Source of the DNA: Draconibacterium sediminis
GTDB taxonomy: Bacteria; Bacteroidota; Bacteroidia; Bacteroidales; Prolixibacteraceae
Direction: 5' to 3'
Assembly: GCF_000949475.1 (NCBI RefSeq)
Contig: NZ_JRHC01000001.1
Coordinates: forward strand, 2,480,001-2,544,000
Length of the DNA: 64,000 nt
Of the stretch, positions 1 through 10,900 are shown in pieces. Under the pieces are notes generated by a model, which searched no databases, was not told where the DNA came from, and was given only the letters and a program-made list of their open reading frames with translations. How positions within the stretch are numbered: position 1 is the first letter of the stretch; the number at the start of each line of letters is the position of its first letter. A program made the translations under genes and the position numbers.

Positions 1-318
1 GATTACCGCAATTACATCGTTTGAAAATGCATTCATTGTCCATTCAGAACGGTTATTGCCCGATTCGCCGGAGCCGGCCAAATCAATGGCAACAGCCCTG
101 TATTTTGCAGAGAACTGTTCCATTTGATCGTCCCAAATCGTTCGGGGATTTGTCCATCCATGAACGAAAATAATGGCGGGTTTTCCTTTTCCCTTACTGC
201 TAAAAGCTATTGAAACGCCATCGTCTGATGTTGCGATTTTTGGTGTTTCATTCCCGCAACTGATTACCAGAAAAATTGCCGGAAGGAGAATGGTGAAAAT
301 GAAGAATCTGTTTTTCAT
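1..318 (-). CDS. alpha/beta hydrolase lipoprotein, 3' part outside window
   Basis: The first 106 residues are visible and the gene runs off the left edge. The start gives a hydrophobic signal ending in VISC-G, a lipobox, so the protein should be a lipoprotein. The mature part has IIFVHGWTN (oxyanion-hole HG) and AIDLAGSGES, both typical of the alpha/beta hydrolase fold of small-molecule esterases and hydrolases. The nucleophile elbow and the catalytic His lie beyond the window. Substrate cannot be stated. It reads leftward, the same way as the aldo/keto reductase behind it, but a hairpin terminator at 511-541 separates the two, so they are probably separate transcripts. Confidence 0.85.
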   Translation of the reverse strand, partial: MKNRFFIFTILLPAIFLVISCGNETPKIATSDDGVSIAFSSKGKGKPAIIFVHGWTNPRTIWDDQMEQFSAKYRAVAIDLAGSGESGNNRSEWTMNAFSNDVIAVI

Positions 319-510
319 AGTTGTAGTTTAGTCAGAAACAATTGAGTATTGTGTCTAATTCGTTAGATTTCAATGGTAACAAGATAATAAATTCAGTTCA
401 ATTTATAGTCTTTAAGAAATAAACCAACATCAGGGAATGAAGGAGAAATACTTTTGTTTGCTTCTAAATTGATGGGTCGATAATTTTGAAAATGCTGCGG
501 GGGAGGAAAT

Positions 511-541
511 AAAAAGAGGACTTGGCAGCCCTCTTTTTTTA
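511..541 (-). terminator. intrinsic terminator, probably bidirectional
   Basis: AAAAAGAGG (511-519) pairs with CCTCTTTTT (530-538) around a 10-nt loop, with T-runs on either strand. It lies downstream of the aldo/keto reductase (minus strand) and should end that transcript before the hydrolase gene. The rest of 319-616 holds nothing else I recognise. Confidence 0.7.
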
Positions 542-616
542 TTTTTCTGAAGTATTATCTATTCTGCAACTACACTACTAAACACTATGTTGCGAAAGTA
601 GCTTATCTAAAAAAGT

Positions 617-1627
617 TTACCTGCCGCTGCCCTGACGTTCGATCATCCAACCCGGGTATTCAGGAGCCAGCTTACTTACTTCGTTTAATTGGTCGAGTTC
701 TTCGGCTTCCAGTTTTACATCTACGGAACTTAAGTTATCGGCAAGTTGTTCGGATTTATTGGCGCCAATAATTACCGACGTAACAGCAGGTTGATGCAAT
801 AGCCACGACAAAGCGATTTGAGCCACAGTAACGCCTTTGTTGTCAGCAATTTTTCGTATAACATCCACAATGTCAAAAGCTTTTTCTTTGTTCACGGGCG
901 GAAAGTCGAAATTTACCCGCCGGCCTTCTTTTGTTTCTGCATCGCGGCTGTATTTGCCACTTAATAATCCTCCTGCCAGCGGACTCCAAACCATCAGGCC
1001 CACTTTTTGGTCGAGAAGCAGCGGAACCAGTTCGCGTTCCAAATCGCGTCCGGCAATGGTGTAATAAGCTTGCAACGATACAAATTTGCTCAGGTGTTGC
1101 TGTGCCGAAATGCCCAGTGCTTTCATCAGTTGCCAGGCGGCCAGGTTGCTGCAGCCAATGTACCTTACTTTTCCGCTTTTAACCAGCGAATCGAGTGCTT
1201 CTAGCGTTTCTTCCAAAGGCGTGAGTCTGTCGAAGCCATGAATCTGGTAGAGGTCGATATAGTCCATGTTTAAACGCTTTAAACTTTCGTCGGCTTGTTG
1301 CAGAATATGTTTTTTACTCAGCCCCACTTCATTGGGGCCTTCGCCCATTTGTCCGCGTACTTTTGTGGCAATTACCAGGTTGTCGCGTTTTAGGCCGAGG
1401 TCGCGGATGGCCTGTCCGGTCATCTGTTCGCTCAGGCCCTCACTGTAAATATTAGCGGTATCAATAAAATTTATTCCGCCGTCAACCGATTGTTTTACTA
1501 AGTTGTTTACCTGGTCTTGTGGCAGTGTTCCAATAGCTGTCCACATGCCGCGGCCACCAAAAGTCATGGTGCCTAAACAAAGTTCTGACACGTATAATCC
1601 TGTGTTTCCTAATAAATTGTACTTCAT
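617..1627 (-). CDS. aldo/keto reductase
   Basis: A 336-residue NAD(P)H-dependent oxidoreductase of the aldo/keto reductase superfamily, a cytosolic TIM barrel that reduces aldehydes or ketones. The catalytic tetrad is visible: Asp56 (FIDTANIYS), Tyr61, Lys89 (IATKV) and His130 (LYQIHGFD). The C-terminal cofactor-binding segment VTSVIIGANKSEQLADN is intact. The open frame extends 11 codons upstream, but MKYNLLGNTGLYVSELCLG is the usual start of this family, so 1627 is chosen. It is probably monocistronic, with a terminator downstream. Substrate unknown; members like this are often called ion-channel beta-subunit-like or general stress reductases. Confidence 0.93.
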   Translation of the reverse strand: MKYNLLGNTGLYVSELCLGTMTFGGRGMWTAIGTLPQDQVNNLVKQSVDGGINFIDTANIYSEGLSEQMTGQAIRDLGLKRDNLVIATKVRGQMGEGPNEVGLSKKHILQQADESLKRLNMDYIDLYQIHGFDRLTPLEETLEALDSLVKSGKVRYIGCSNLAAWQLMKALGISAQQHLSKFVSLQAYYTIAGRDLERELVPLLLDQKVGLMVWSPLAGGLLSGKYSRDAETKEGRRVNFDFPPVNKEKAFDIVDVIRKIADNKGVTVAQIALSWLLHQPAVTSVIIGANKSEQLADNLSSVDVKLEAEELDQLNEVSKLAPEYPGWMIERQGSGR

Positions 1628-1998
1628 GATATATGTTTTTTGTATTAGCAAAATTGTCATCCTCTATCGAAGGCTTTCATTTTTGTATGAGCATTAAATA
1701 AAGAGTGACAATGATAGCAGATTTCGACTTCATGATTTGTTGGTTTTAGTTCTACTGCAAACAGGCCTATGTCTGTTCTGATTCATCTTGCAATTTTCAC
1801 TGCTTTTTGAATTTAAATTCCGAAAACAAAGAATTGCATTTGCAAAGAATTTTTGAGTAATAAACTCTATACCTGTAATTTAATACTTTGCCTTCTTTTT
1901 TGCAAGGGATAGTGGGGAATCCTTTAAAATTGACTTTTCCACGGGGCGATGTTGAATAAAATCATCCTCGGGTTTAATGATGTAAAGTCTATTATTTG
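1628..1998. other. intergenic, no gene seen
   Basis: 371 bases between the stop of the hybrid sensor gene and the start of the aldo/keto reductase, both minus strand. I find no convincing open frame, RNA gene or strong hairpin. It should hold the reductase promoter near its left edge, but no clear Bacteroidota -33/-7 pair stands out. Confidence 0.5.
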
Positions 1999-4900
1999 CT
2001 AACCGTGATAATTTTTAGGCGACACACCAAAATGTTTTTTAAAACTAACCGAAAAGTGAGATGGTGTGCTAAATCCTGTAATATCTGCAATCTCCGAAAT
2101 ATTCATGTTGCCTTCCAGAATTAGCTCGGCAGCGCGGTTTAACTTGTAAGTTTTAAACAGCACACCCGGATTTTCGCCAGTCAATCCTTTAACTTTATAG
2201 TAAAATTTTGTTCGCGAAATCTTCAATACATCAGTCATCATGTTGATATTCAATTCCGAATTTGAAAGTTCATTCTCCATCAGCTTATACAATTCGCTCA
2301 TAAAGTTTTTGTCTTGTGGAGTTAGAATATCCTGTTCAATTTTTTCGGTTTTTGTAACACCAACCAACATGCGTTGCGTTTTCTTTCGGTTGCTTAGTTG
2401 AGAGTTGATAAGTGCCAGCAAGTAATTCGGATCAAAAGGTTTGGTCACATAAGCATCGGCGCCGCTGTTAAGTCCTTCAACCTGGTTTTCTACTGTGGCT
2501 TTTGCCGTAACCAGAATAATCGGAATATGGCAAAACGAAAGACTCTCTTTAACTTTTCGGCTAAATGTAAAACCATCGGTTCCCGGCATCACTACGTCGC
2601 AGAGAATAAGGTCAGGCTCGGTTTCATTCAGTTCCTTAAATGCCGAATCGGCATCAAACTTATAATTAACATCGTAATAGGGTGATAACAATGCTTTCAG
2701 GTAATGAATAATTTCCGATTCGTCATCAATAATCAGCAGCTTTTGTTTTTGCTTGCTATCATTGGCAGACTCAAACTTATATTCTCTCTCAGCCGGATAG
2801 GGTATATATTCACTTTGCGGACTTTCCGTCTCGGGTTGTCTTTCTTCGGGAGAATATGCCTGTTTTGATACCGGAAGAACAAATGTAAATGTTGCTCCTC
2901 CTTCATCGTTGTTATGGGCCTTAATAAAACCGTGATGTATTTCAACCAAACGACGCGAATAGTAGAGCCCGATGCCGGTTCCCCAGTTGTAATATCCTTT
3001 TGTTTGATTATTGAGTTGATAATAACGTTCGAATATTTTCTCCATTTTATCTTCCGGAATACCTTTACCTGTGTCGCTGATGGCAACCTTTACCCATTGT
3101 GTGCTGGCATCCTGCACCGTTAGCGGGAAAATATCTGCTATTTTCTCTCGCGAAACAACATCGAATGCGATATTTATTTTTCCCTTTGATCCACTGAATT
3201 TTATAGCGTTGATAAGAAGGTTATTTACAATCTTTTCCAGTTTATCCAGATCAAGCCACATCACAAACCGGTCTTCCAAACCATAGGTGTTTATATCAAT
3301 CTCTTTTTCTTTTGCGTTCAGTTTAAAAATATCGATGGTACGATTGAGTTCCGCTATAATATCAATGGTTTTTACCTTCAGTTTAAGGGTATCGTTCTCC
3401 AGTTTATTAAAATCCATTAACTGATTTACCAGCCGCAACATTCGGTTTACACTGCGTTGTACAATGTATATCATTTGTTTCGATTCATCTTTCAAATGGT
3501 CATCGTTGCTCAAAATGGATATCGGCCCGCTTATCATTGTTAATGGTGTTCTGAATTCATGAGATAAATTGGCGAAGAAACTCATGTTCATTTTATTCAC
3601 CTTATGTTCCTGTTCAATTTCTATCTGGGCTTTTAAAGCTTTGTCTTTATTTGTTTTAATACGACGTTGCATGCGAACAACAAGTACTACAATAAATAAA
3701 AACAGGATGGTATAAAGCGACAGGGCCGGCCAGCTCAACCAAGGTGCCGGTTTAATCCTTACAAAAATCTCGTTCTGGGTTTCGTTAATGGTATTTTCGT
3801 TATTAAATACCTTTACCCGAAAGGTATATTTTCCGGCCGGCAAGTTGGAATAATAGGCCTGTCGGCTGCTGTTGGCTTCTATCCAAACATTGTCGTAACC
3901 GTCCATTTTATAGGCATATTTCAGGCGTTCGTATTCTCCGTAATCAATAGCAGAAAACGAAATGGCAAAACTATTCTGGTTATGATTCAAAGTTATATCG
4001 GGGTTGTACGACAGGTGTTTATCAATACTTTTGCTTTTGGCCGGCTGTTCAATTTTGTTGTGTATTTTAAGGTTTTCGAAGACCAGGGGAATATTTTGTT
4101 TGTAATTAATATCAATGGGGTTGAAAAAAGTTAATCCGTGCGTTCCTCCAAAAACCAGCGTATTATCCGAAAGCCGGCAAACACTCTTTTCGTTGAACTG
4201 ATTTCCTCCAATTCCGTCGGTAGCATAATAATTAATAAAGTGTTGGGTAGTTCTGTCGAATTTACTTAACCCAAACAAAGTACCAACCCATATATTACCG
4301 GCTACATCTTCAGTAATACTGCTGATATCGGTACATCCAATACCAGTCACCTGTTCAATGGTGTTTGTAGTAGTTGAAAGTCGGTAAACGCCATTGCTAA
4401 TTGTGCCAATCCAAACATCGCCAATAGCGTCTTCAAAAAGACACACCGGAACAAAGGCTGTTTTTTTATTTAGATGTTTGATGGGGATGGGGGTAACTTC
4501 TCTTGAAGCTGCATCAATTAATTGTAATTCGTGATTAAAGGATGCAACCAAAATATTTCCCGACGACAGCGTTAACAAAGCCGGGGTAAAACTATATTCT
4601 TTTCCATATAAGTGAAATGGCTCGAATTGCTCTTCGCCTTTGTTGAGAACGAATATAGATTGGTCCTTGCCGCCCAGCCAGACAGCACCTTTGGCATCTT
4701 CGGTAATCGATATTAAACCCGTGGGGAAATAGTAATATTTTTTAAGCGTCAACTTATGGTTTTCGAGGCGCATTTTTAGCAACATCCAATCTGATAGTAC
4801 CCAAATGGTATTGTCGCTGCCAATATAAATGCTACTGGCCGTATGTTGAAACGAATCCCAGAATGAATACAATTCCTGGTTCGAGAAATGTTGGATTTCG

Positions 4901-6021
4901 TTGTTGTCGTGTCGGTACAACATAATACCATCTGAGCGGGTGACAATCCATAAATTTTTGTCGTGGTCGGTTGCCACCGACAGTACGGATTTGCCTTTTA
5001 ATCTCGACTGCAGGAACTGGTTGTTGTTAAATCGTTCTTTATAGTGGTAGATCACTTTATATCCCTGATCGTAAGATCCCAGCCACAGGTTTTTTTGCGA
5101 ATCGGTAAAAATGGAAATGATATCGAAGTCGGGCACGATAAAGGGAAATCCACTTTCCGATTGGTGAATTATGGTTTCAGTAAATTTGTTGTAGATGAAA
5201 ACCCCGTCTTTTTGGGTTAGAATTAATACCGATGAGTTATTATAAAGATGCATTCGGTAAATAATGGCGTCTTTTAATACCGGATGCTGAGCAATAGCTT
5301 GCGGAGCTTCCTCATATTTTCCGGTTCGGGTATCATAAATCTCCAAATTTTGCCAGGAGGCGAGCCAAAGTTTTCCATTTTCTTCGAGGTACGAAAACGT
5401 AGTGTACTTATCGCGTTTCAACTCTTTTTTTAACTGGTAATTATGACTGTTATAACATTTTACCTGCCAGGGAGTAACCACCCATATATTGTTTGATTTA
5501 TCGACGAGACAGGAGGTTACCAAATTCTGCGGATCCAGCTCCCTGATCACCGGTTCAAACTTATTCTGCTCTTCGTTGTAAACACAAATTTCAAAATTCA
5601 TGTTCAAAAAAAGCTTGCCGTCATTGTCTTCAAAAAAATACAGGGCATTGCTACTTACACTTTCAATCGGAATACGGTCAAAACAATCCTGGTCGTTATA
5701 CCTGCAAACACCATCAACCGTTGCTATCCATAGTCGTTTTTTCGAGTCGGTATAAATTTGCTGTATTCGGTTGTTCGAAATGCTTAATGAATCATCAGTA
5801 TTAAAATATTGATGATACTCGTTAATATTGTATTTGTTCAGTCCCCGAATTGTGGCAATCCAAATATGCCCGAAACCATCTTCCGCAAATGAGCTTACCT
5901 GCTGATTGGAAATTTCGTTTGAGATAACCAAATTCATTTCAGTCTGACTAAGCTCGTTTGAATTTCCCCAAACAAAAACCGCGATAAAAATACTTAGTAT
6001 AAAAAGGCTTGTCTTCTTCAT
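1999..6021 (-). CDS. hybrid two-component system sensor/regulator (HTCS)
   Basis: A 1340-residue one-protein signalling system that senses a glycan fragment in the periplasm and activates the neighbouring utilisation genes. Order: signal peptide (1-19); two-component-regulator propeller repeats with recurring IWIAT/VWLGG/IWVGT blade ends (about 30-650); Y_Y_Y domain (about 705-770); a membrane segment (about 775-797, LYTILFLFIVVLVV); HisKA with phospho-acceptor His821 in NLSHEFRTP; HATPase with DTGKGIPEDKMEKIFERYY (about 925-1050); receiver with phospho-acceptor Asp1142 in LILCDVVMPGTDG; C-terminal AraC-type HTH (about 1240-1338). All key residues are present, so it should be active. It is divergent from the esterase/SusCD operon, which it most likely controls through direct repeats in the shared intergenic region. 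Confidence 0.96.
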   Translation of the reverse strand: MKKTSLFILSIFIAVFVWGNSNELSQTEMNLVISNEISNQQVSSFAEDGFGHIWIATIRGLNKYNINEYHQYFNTDDSLSISNNRIQQIYTDSKKRLWIATVDGVCRYNDQDCFDRIPIESVSSNALYFFEDNDGKLFLNMNFEICVYNEEQNKFEPVIRELDPQNLVTSCLVDKSNNIWVVTPWQVKCYNSHNYQLKKELKRDKYTTFSYLEENGKLWLASWQNLEIYDTRTGKYEEAPQAIAQHPVLKDAIIYRMHLYNNSSVLILTQKDGVFIYNKFTETIIHQSESGFPFIVPDFDIISIFTDSQKNLWLGSYDQGYKVIYHYKERFNNNQFLQSRLKGKSVLSVATDHDKNLWIVTRSDGIMLYRHDNNEIQHFSNQELYSFWDSFQHTASSIYIGSDNTIWVLSDWMLLKMRLENHKLTLKKYYYFPTGLISITEDAKGAVWLGGKDQSIFVLNKGEEQFEPFHLYGKEYSFTPALLTLSSGNILVASFNHELQLIDAASREVTPIPIKHLNKKTAFVPVCLFEDAIGDVWIGTISNGVYRLSTTTNTIEQVTGIGCTDISSITEDVAGNIWVGTLFGLSKFDRTTQHFINYYATDGIGGNQFNEKSVCRLSDNTLVFGGTHGLTFFNPIDINYKQNIPLVFENLKIHNKIEQPAKSKSIDKHLSYNPDITLNHNQNSFAISFSAIDYGEYERLKYAYKMDGYDNVWIEANSSRQAYYSNLPAGKYTFRVKVFNNENTINETQNEIFVRIKPAPWLSWPALSLYTILFLFIVVLVVRMQRRIKTNKDKALKAQIEIEQEHKVNKMNMSFFANLSHEFRTPLTMISGPISILSNDDHLKDESKQMIYIVQRSVNRMLRLVNQLMDFNKLENDTLKLKVKTIDIIAELNRTIDIFKLNAKEKEIDINTYGLEDRFVMWLDLDKLEKIVNNLLINAIKFSGSKGKINIAFDVVSREKIADIFPLTVQDASTQWVKVAISDTGKGIPEDKMEKIFERYYQLNNQTKGYYNWGTGIGLYYSRRLVEIHHGFIKAHNNDEGGATFTFVLPVSKQAYSPEERQPETESPQSEYIPYPAEREYKFESANDSKQKQKLLIIDDESEIIHYLKALLSPYYDVNYKFDADSAFKELNETEPDLILCDVVMPGTDGFTFSRKVKESLSFCHIPIILVTAKATVENQVEGLNSGADAYVTKPFDPNYLLALINSQLSNRKKTQRMLVGVTKTEKIEQDILTPQDKNFMSELYKLMENELSNSELNINMMTDVLKISRTKFYYKVKGLTGENPGVLFKTYKLNRAAELILEGNMNISEIADITGFSTPSHFSVSFKKHFGVSPKNYHG

Positions 6022-6097
6022 TCGAATTCAATCTGGAGGTTCAAAAATAGCAATAATCGCCACCTACCTTCATGATTTATGTTCAGTGCTGCCGGGA

Positions 6098-6150
6098 TTG
6101 AATAAATAGATAAGAATTTGAACAAATAGAAAAGTGGAATTGAACAGATA
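6098..6150. promoter_or_regulatory. three direct repeats TTGAAYARATA, candidate HTCS operator
   Basis: TTGAATAAATAGA (6098), TTGAACAAATAGA (6118) and TTGAACAGATA (6140) are in the same orientation with 20- and 22-bp spacing, about two helical turns. They sit in the 220-bp region between the HTCS and the carboxylesterase. AraC-type HTH domains commonly bind direct repeats at about this spacing, so this is the best operator candidate. The assignment is inference. Confidence 0.5.
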
Positions 6151-6177
6151 CTAAAGCACTTAGTACAAAACGGAAAA

Positions 6178-6205
6178 TTGCTTGCCACGGTAATGCCTAG
6201 CATTG
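6178..6205 (+). promoter_or_regulatory. possible promoter of the esterase/SusCD operon
   Basis: TTG at 6178-6180 and TAGCATTG at 6198-6205, 17 nt apart, resemble the Bacteroidota -33 TTTG / -7 TAnnTTTG pair with one mismatch in the -7 box. It lies just downstream of the three direct repeats and about 36 bases before the ATG at 6242. The match is weak. Confidence 0.25.
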
Positions 6206-6241
6206 TAAAGTCAAATTTTAACGACGTTGAACCAATAACTT

Positions 6242-7903
6242 ATGGGACCAGTAAAACTAATCAGTCGAACTTTTTTAGTTCTGATTCTTTGGTCGTGTAC
6301 TACGACTAAGGATAATGTGAAAGTTGCTTTCAATAATCATGAAATTACAACATCGACCAATTCCACAGTTGTTTCAACCGAAGCAGGTGAGGTTGCCGGG
6401 TATATTGAAGATGGCATTTATATATATAAGGGAATTCCTTATGCCGAAGCCGATCGTTTTATGCCTCCACATTCGCCTGTTCCCTGGGAAGGAGTCAGGA
6501 GTAGCCGCGCTTATGGTCCGGTTTGCCCGCAAGGAAAACGAATGGGTTGGTATTCGGATGAACAGTCTTTTGCTTTTGACTGGGACGATGGTTACGCCGA
6601 TGAGAACTGTCTTCGTGTAAATGTTTGGACACAAGGGATTAATGACAGGAAAAAACGCCCGGTAATGGTTTGGTTGCATGGTGGTGGATATTCTGCCGGA
6701 TCGGGGCAGGAGTTGCCGGCCTACGATGGAGCAGCACTGTGTAAAAAGGGCGATGTGGTTCTGGTTTCGTTAAATCATCGGTTAAATGTTCTGGGTTTTC
6801 TTGATTTATCAGCTTTTGGCGAGAAATATGCAAAATCAGGAAATGTTGGTTTGCTCGATCTTGTAGAAGCTTTAAAGTGGGTAAAAAACAATATTGAACA
6901 ATTTGGTGGCGATCCGCAGAATGTTACCATTTTCGGCCAATCGGGTGGAGGAGGAAAAGTTAGTACACTAATGGCTACCCCGGCTGCCGCTGGTTTATTC
7001 GATAAAGCAATTGTACAAAGCGGTTCTTTATTAAATGTCATGGAAGCCAAATATTCCCGAAAAATCGGTTTGGCCACGATGCAGGAGTTGGGTTTAAAAG
7101 CCTCGCAAATCAATGAATTGGCAAAAGTACCTTATGAAAAATTGCTTGAAGCTGGAACCAATGCGGTTTCAAAAATACGGGAAGAGGCAGGAGCAGAAGG
7201 GCTTGATGCTTTACTTTTTGGCTGGGAACCAACGGTTGATGGAAATGTATTGCCCTGGCAGCCTGCTGATTTAAAAGCTATTGAACAATCAAAAGACATC
7301 CCTTTGCTGTTGGGAACTACCCTACATGAGTTTACGGCAAGTACCTATAATCCTGCATTGCGAAATATTGATCAAACAGGAGCAGTAAACGAACTAAAAC
7401 AACGATATGGTGAAAAAACGGATGAATTTATATCTGTTTTTGAAAAGGCCTATCCAAATTATGAACCTAAAGATTTACTTGATGTAGATTTTCTGTTCAG
7501 GCCAAAGGCCTTAGAACAAGCATCATTGAGGTACAATACGCAGGGTGCACCAGTATATACCTATCTGTTCTCCTGGGAATCGCCGGTGTTGGATGGTATG
7601 TTCCGCTCCACACATTGTATGGAACTTCCCTTCGTATTCAATAATATTTCGCGTTGCCGGGAATTAACCGGTGGCGGAGAGGAGGCCCGCAATCTTGCCG
7701 ATAAAATGAGCTCGGCCTGGATAAATTTTGCAAAAACAGGAAACCCAAACACAAGCAATCTTCCCGAGTGGGAACCATTTACTACCGACAATGGCGCTAC
7801 CATGCTTTTTGATAACAAATGCGAACTAAAATACAACCATGATAAGGAATTAATTGAAATGGTGAATTCATTTCAATATCAGCTGACTAATTCAATAAAC
7901 TAA
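6242..7903 (+). CDS. type-B carboxylesterase (CE10-like)
   Basis: A 553-residue serine esterase with a signal/lipoprotein-type N-terminus (LILWSC-TTT), so it is exported and probably lipid-anchored. The type-B carboxylesterase landmarks are present: RVNVWTQG, VMVWLHGGGYSAGSG (oxyanion hole), Ser234 in FGQSGGGGK, Glu363 in GTTLHEFTAS and His458 in RSTHCMELPFVF. The elbow is G-Q-S-G-G rather than the usual G-E-S-A-G, which is a tolerated variant but worth noting. It is the first gene of the divergent operon, 40 bp before SusC. It probably removes ester groups from an incoming glycan; the exact ester cannot be told. Confidence 0.93.
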   Translation: MGPVKLISRTFLVLILWSCTTTKDNVKVAFNNHEITTSTNSTVVSTEAGEVAGYIEDGIYIYKGIPYAEADRFMPPHSPVPWEGVRSSRAYGPVCPQGKRMGWYSDEQSFAFDWDDGYADENCLRVNVWTQGINDRKKRPVMVWLHGGGYSAGSGQELPAYDGAALCKKGDVVLVSLNHRLNVLGFLDLSAFGEKYAKSGNVGLLDLVEALKWVKNNIEQFGGDPQNVTIFGQSGGGGKVSTLMATPAAAGLFDKAIVQSGSLLNVMEAKYSRKIGLATMQELGLKASQINELAKVPYEKLLEAGTNAVSKIREEAGAEGLDALLFGWEPTVDGNVLPWQPADLKAIEQSKDIPLLLGTTLHEFTASTYNPALRNIDQTGAVNELKQRYGEKTDEFISVFEKAYPNYEPKDLLDVDFLFRPKALEQASLRYNTQGAPVYTYLFSWESPVLDGMFRSTHCMELPFVFNNISRCRELTGGGEEARNLADKMSSAWINFAKTGNPNTSNLPEWEPFTTDNGATMLFDNKCELKYNHDKELIEMVNSFQYQLTNSIN

Positions 7904-7943
7904 TATGATCTATTCAAATTTAATAGTAACTAAAATTTAAACT

Positions 7944-10900
7944 ATGAAGTACTACAATTTAAGCCAAAAGCGGTATCGATTTATATCGCAACGGCTTTTC
8001 TCAAAAATGCTGATCGTTATGTTTTTAATGATCTCCTCGTTGGCATTTTCGCAAACAAATATTGAAGTAACAGGAACTGTCGCTGGCAGTGATGGGGAGT
8101 TGCTACCCGGAGTTACGGTTGTTGTAAAGGGCACAACAAACGGAACAATTACCGACATTGATGGAAACTATACACTTAAAAATGTTCCTTCGGATGCAAC
8201 TTTGCAGTTTTCATTTATCGGAATGAAATCAACAGAAGTTGCAGTTGGTGGGCAAAGCATTATTAATGTAACACTGGAAAGTGAAAACATCGCTCTTGAA
8301 GAGGTGGTTGCTATTGGTTATGGTGTTCAGAAAAAAAGCTCGGTTACCGGTGCTATTTCGCAGGTAAAGGCGGAAGATATGGAGAACCGTACCATTACAA
8401 ATCCACTTCAGGCAATAGCCGGTAAAACTGCAGGTACACAGGTTTATTCCAACTCGGCAGCGCCAGGTAGTTCACCAACAATCCGAATCAGGGGGATTAA
8501 CTCCAATAACTCAATCTCGCCATTGTATGTGGTTGACGGACGTATTGCCGCGTCAATTGCAGGTATCGAACCTAACGATATCGAGAGCATGGAAATTTTG
8601 AAAGATGCTGCATCGGCAGCAATTTATGGTGCTCAAGCCGGTAACGGAGTAGTTTTAATAACCACGAAAAAAGGTAAAAAGGGAATGGGTACCCTTTCTT
8701 ACGATTTTCAATACACCATACAAAGTTTAGGCAAAACCCCTCAGGTAATGAACTCGGAACAATTTATCGATTATTGGACCGAAGCCGGCAAATTCAGCAT
8801 GGACCGTGTTTACCAGTATTGGGATTTTGAGCAAAATACCGATTGGGTGAACGAGATTTTTGAATCGTCCATTATGCAGCGTCACAACATCAGTTTCCAG
8901 GGAGGAAACGAAAAAGGAAGTTATTATTTGTCGGGCAGTATATTGGATAACGACGGTATGGTTGTTGGCGATGCCGATTTTTACAAACGGTATACAGGTA
9001 TGATAAATACCAATTACAACATTAAGCCCTGGTTAGAAGTTGGTACGAACAATCAGTTGGAATACTACGAAAGAAGATCGGTTTCGGAAGGATCGGAATA
9101 CGGTTCGCTAATTCTGAGTACGTTACAGCTCGATCCGATGACGGCAGTAACCTACACCGAACAAAATATGCCGGATAATATGGCAACAGCACTAGCCAAT
9201 TACCGGGCTAATGGTGTTGGCGAACTGTTGAGCGACGGAAACGGCAACTACTACAGCGTTTCGCCATTTCTTACCAGCGAAAACCTCAATCCGCTAATTA
9301 TGCGTGATAATTCATACTCGAAAAGTTCAGGTTTTAATATTAACGGAACAGCCTTTTTAAACCTGAAACCTATTGAAGGGCTTGTAGCAACAACGCGTTT
9401 TTCGTACCTGCTTAGTGCCGGTGAAAGTTATGGCTATTCGCAGGATTATTACGCGAACTCCATGTCGTATCAGAATTACATGGGGTTAAACGCATCCAGT
9501 TCGAATAACATTCGGGTTCAGTGGGAAAACTTCGCCACTTACAACCGTTCCTTCGACAAACACAACCTGACGGCGATGGTGGGTACTTCGTTTACAAAAG
9601 TTCGTTCATTTGGCGTTTCAGGAAGTAAAACCGGTACCGATGACGATTTTGGTGTACAACGCGACGATCCGCGTTACTACTATTTTGCTTATGCCACTTC
9701 AGAAGCCATTAAAGATGTTTCGGGTGGTGAACCTACTTTGCGTACTCAAAACGCTTTTTTTGGCCGTTTCGGGTATAACTACGACGAAAAGTACCTGGCG
9801 GAAATTGTAATGCGTGCTGATGCTTTCGACTCGGCTTACCTGCCGTTTGATAACCGTTGGGGTTACTTCCCCGGAGGATCTGTTGGCTGGGTAGTTTCTA
9901 AAGAATCATTTATGCAGGATGCGTCATCCTGGATCGACTTTTTAAAGTTGCGTGCCAGCTGGGGACAAAACGGTTCACTGGCCGGCTTGGGCAGTTATGC
10001 CTACCGTACATCGGTAACAAGCACAGGCAGTTATCCGTTTAGCACTTCGCCGGTATACAGCATTGGTTACAAACCTTCAACAACCGGTAACGAAGAACTA
10101 AAATGGGAAACCAACGAACAAACCGACATAGGTATTGATGCCCGATTCCTGGACAGCCGGTTATCTATGACTTTTGACTATTTCGTTAAAAAAACCAAAG
10201 ACCTGATTGTAACCGGAATTACTCCTTCTACCATTGTGGGTAACACAGCTTCGCCTATTAATGCGGGTAATATCGAAAACTCTGGTTTTGAGCTGGAACT
10301 TGGATGGAAAGACATGAAAGGTGATTTTTCTTACGATGTGAGAGGAAATATCTCATCAATTAAAAACAAAGTAACCAATATTCACGAATCGCTGGACTAT
10401 ATCCCCGGAGCAAGTTTCCATACCACCAGTGGTATTACCCGTTTTGAAGTTGGTAAACCAGCCTGGTATTTTTATGGTTACGAGTTTGAAGGCATCGATG
10501 CAGCTACCGGAGATCCTGTTTTTGTGGATCAAAATTCAGATGATATCATTAACGATGATGATAAGGTTGACCTCGGAAAAGGTATCCCTGATCTGACTTA
10601 CGGTATTACTTTAAATGCAGCCTATAAAGGATTTGATGCTATTGTGTTTGGTCAGGGATCGTATGGAAATGATATTTACTCTTGTTTGAACCGTACTGAT
10701 TATGCCGTAAACAGTTTAACCTATTTTACCGAAAACAGATGGACTGCAGATAACACGAATGGAATCAGACCCCGCGCAGGAGCTAATGATATGGATAAAT
10801 ATTATACCTCTTCGGCCGCCGTTTTTGATGGTTCGTATTTCAAAATCAAACAAATTCAGTTGGGATACACTCTGCCTGGTTCAGTGCTCAATAAAGTGGG

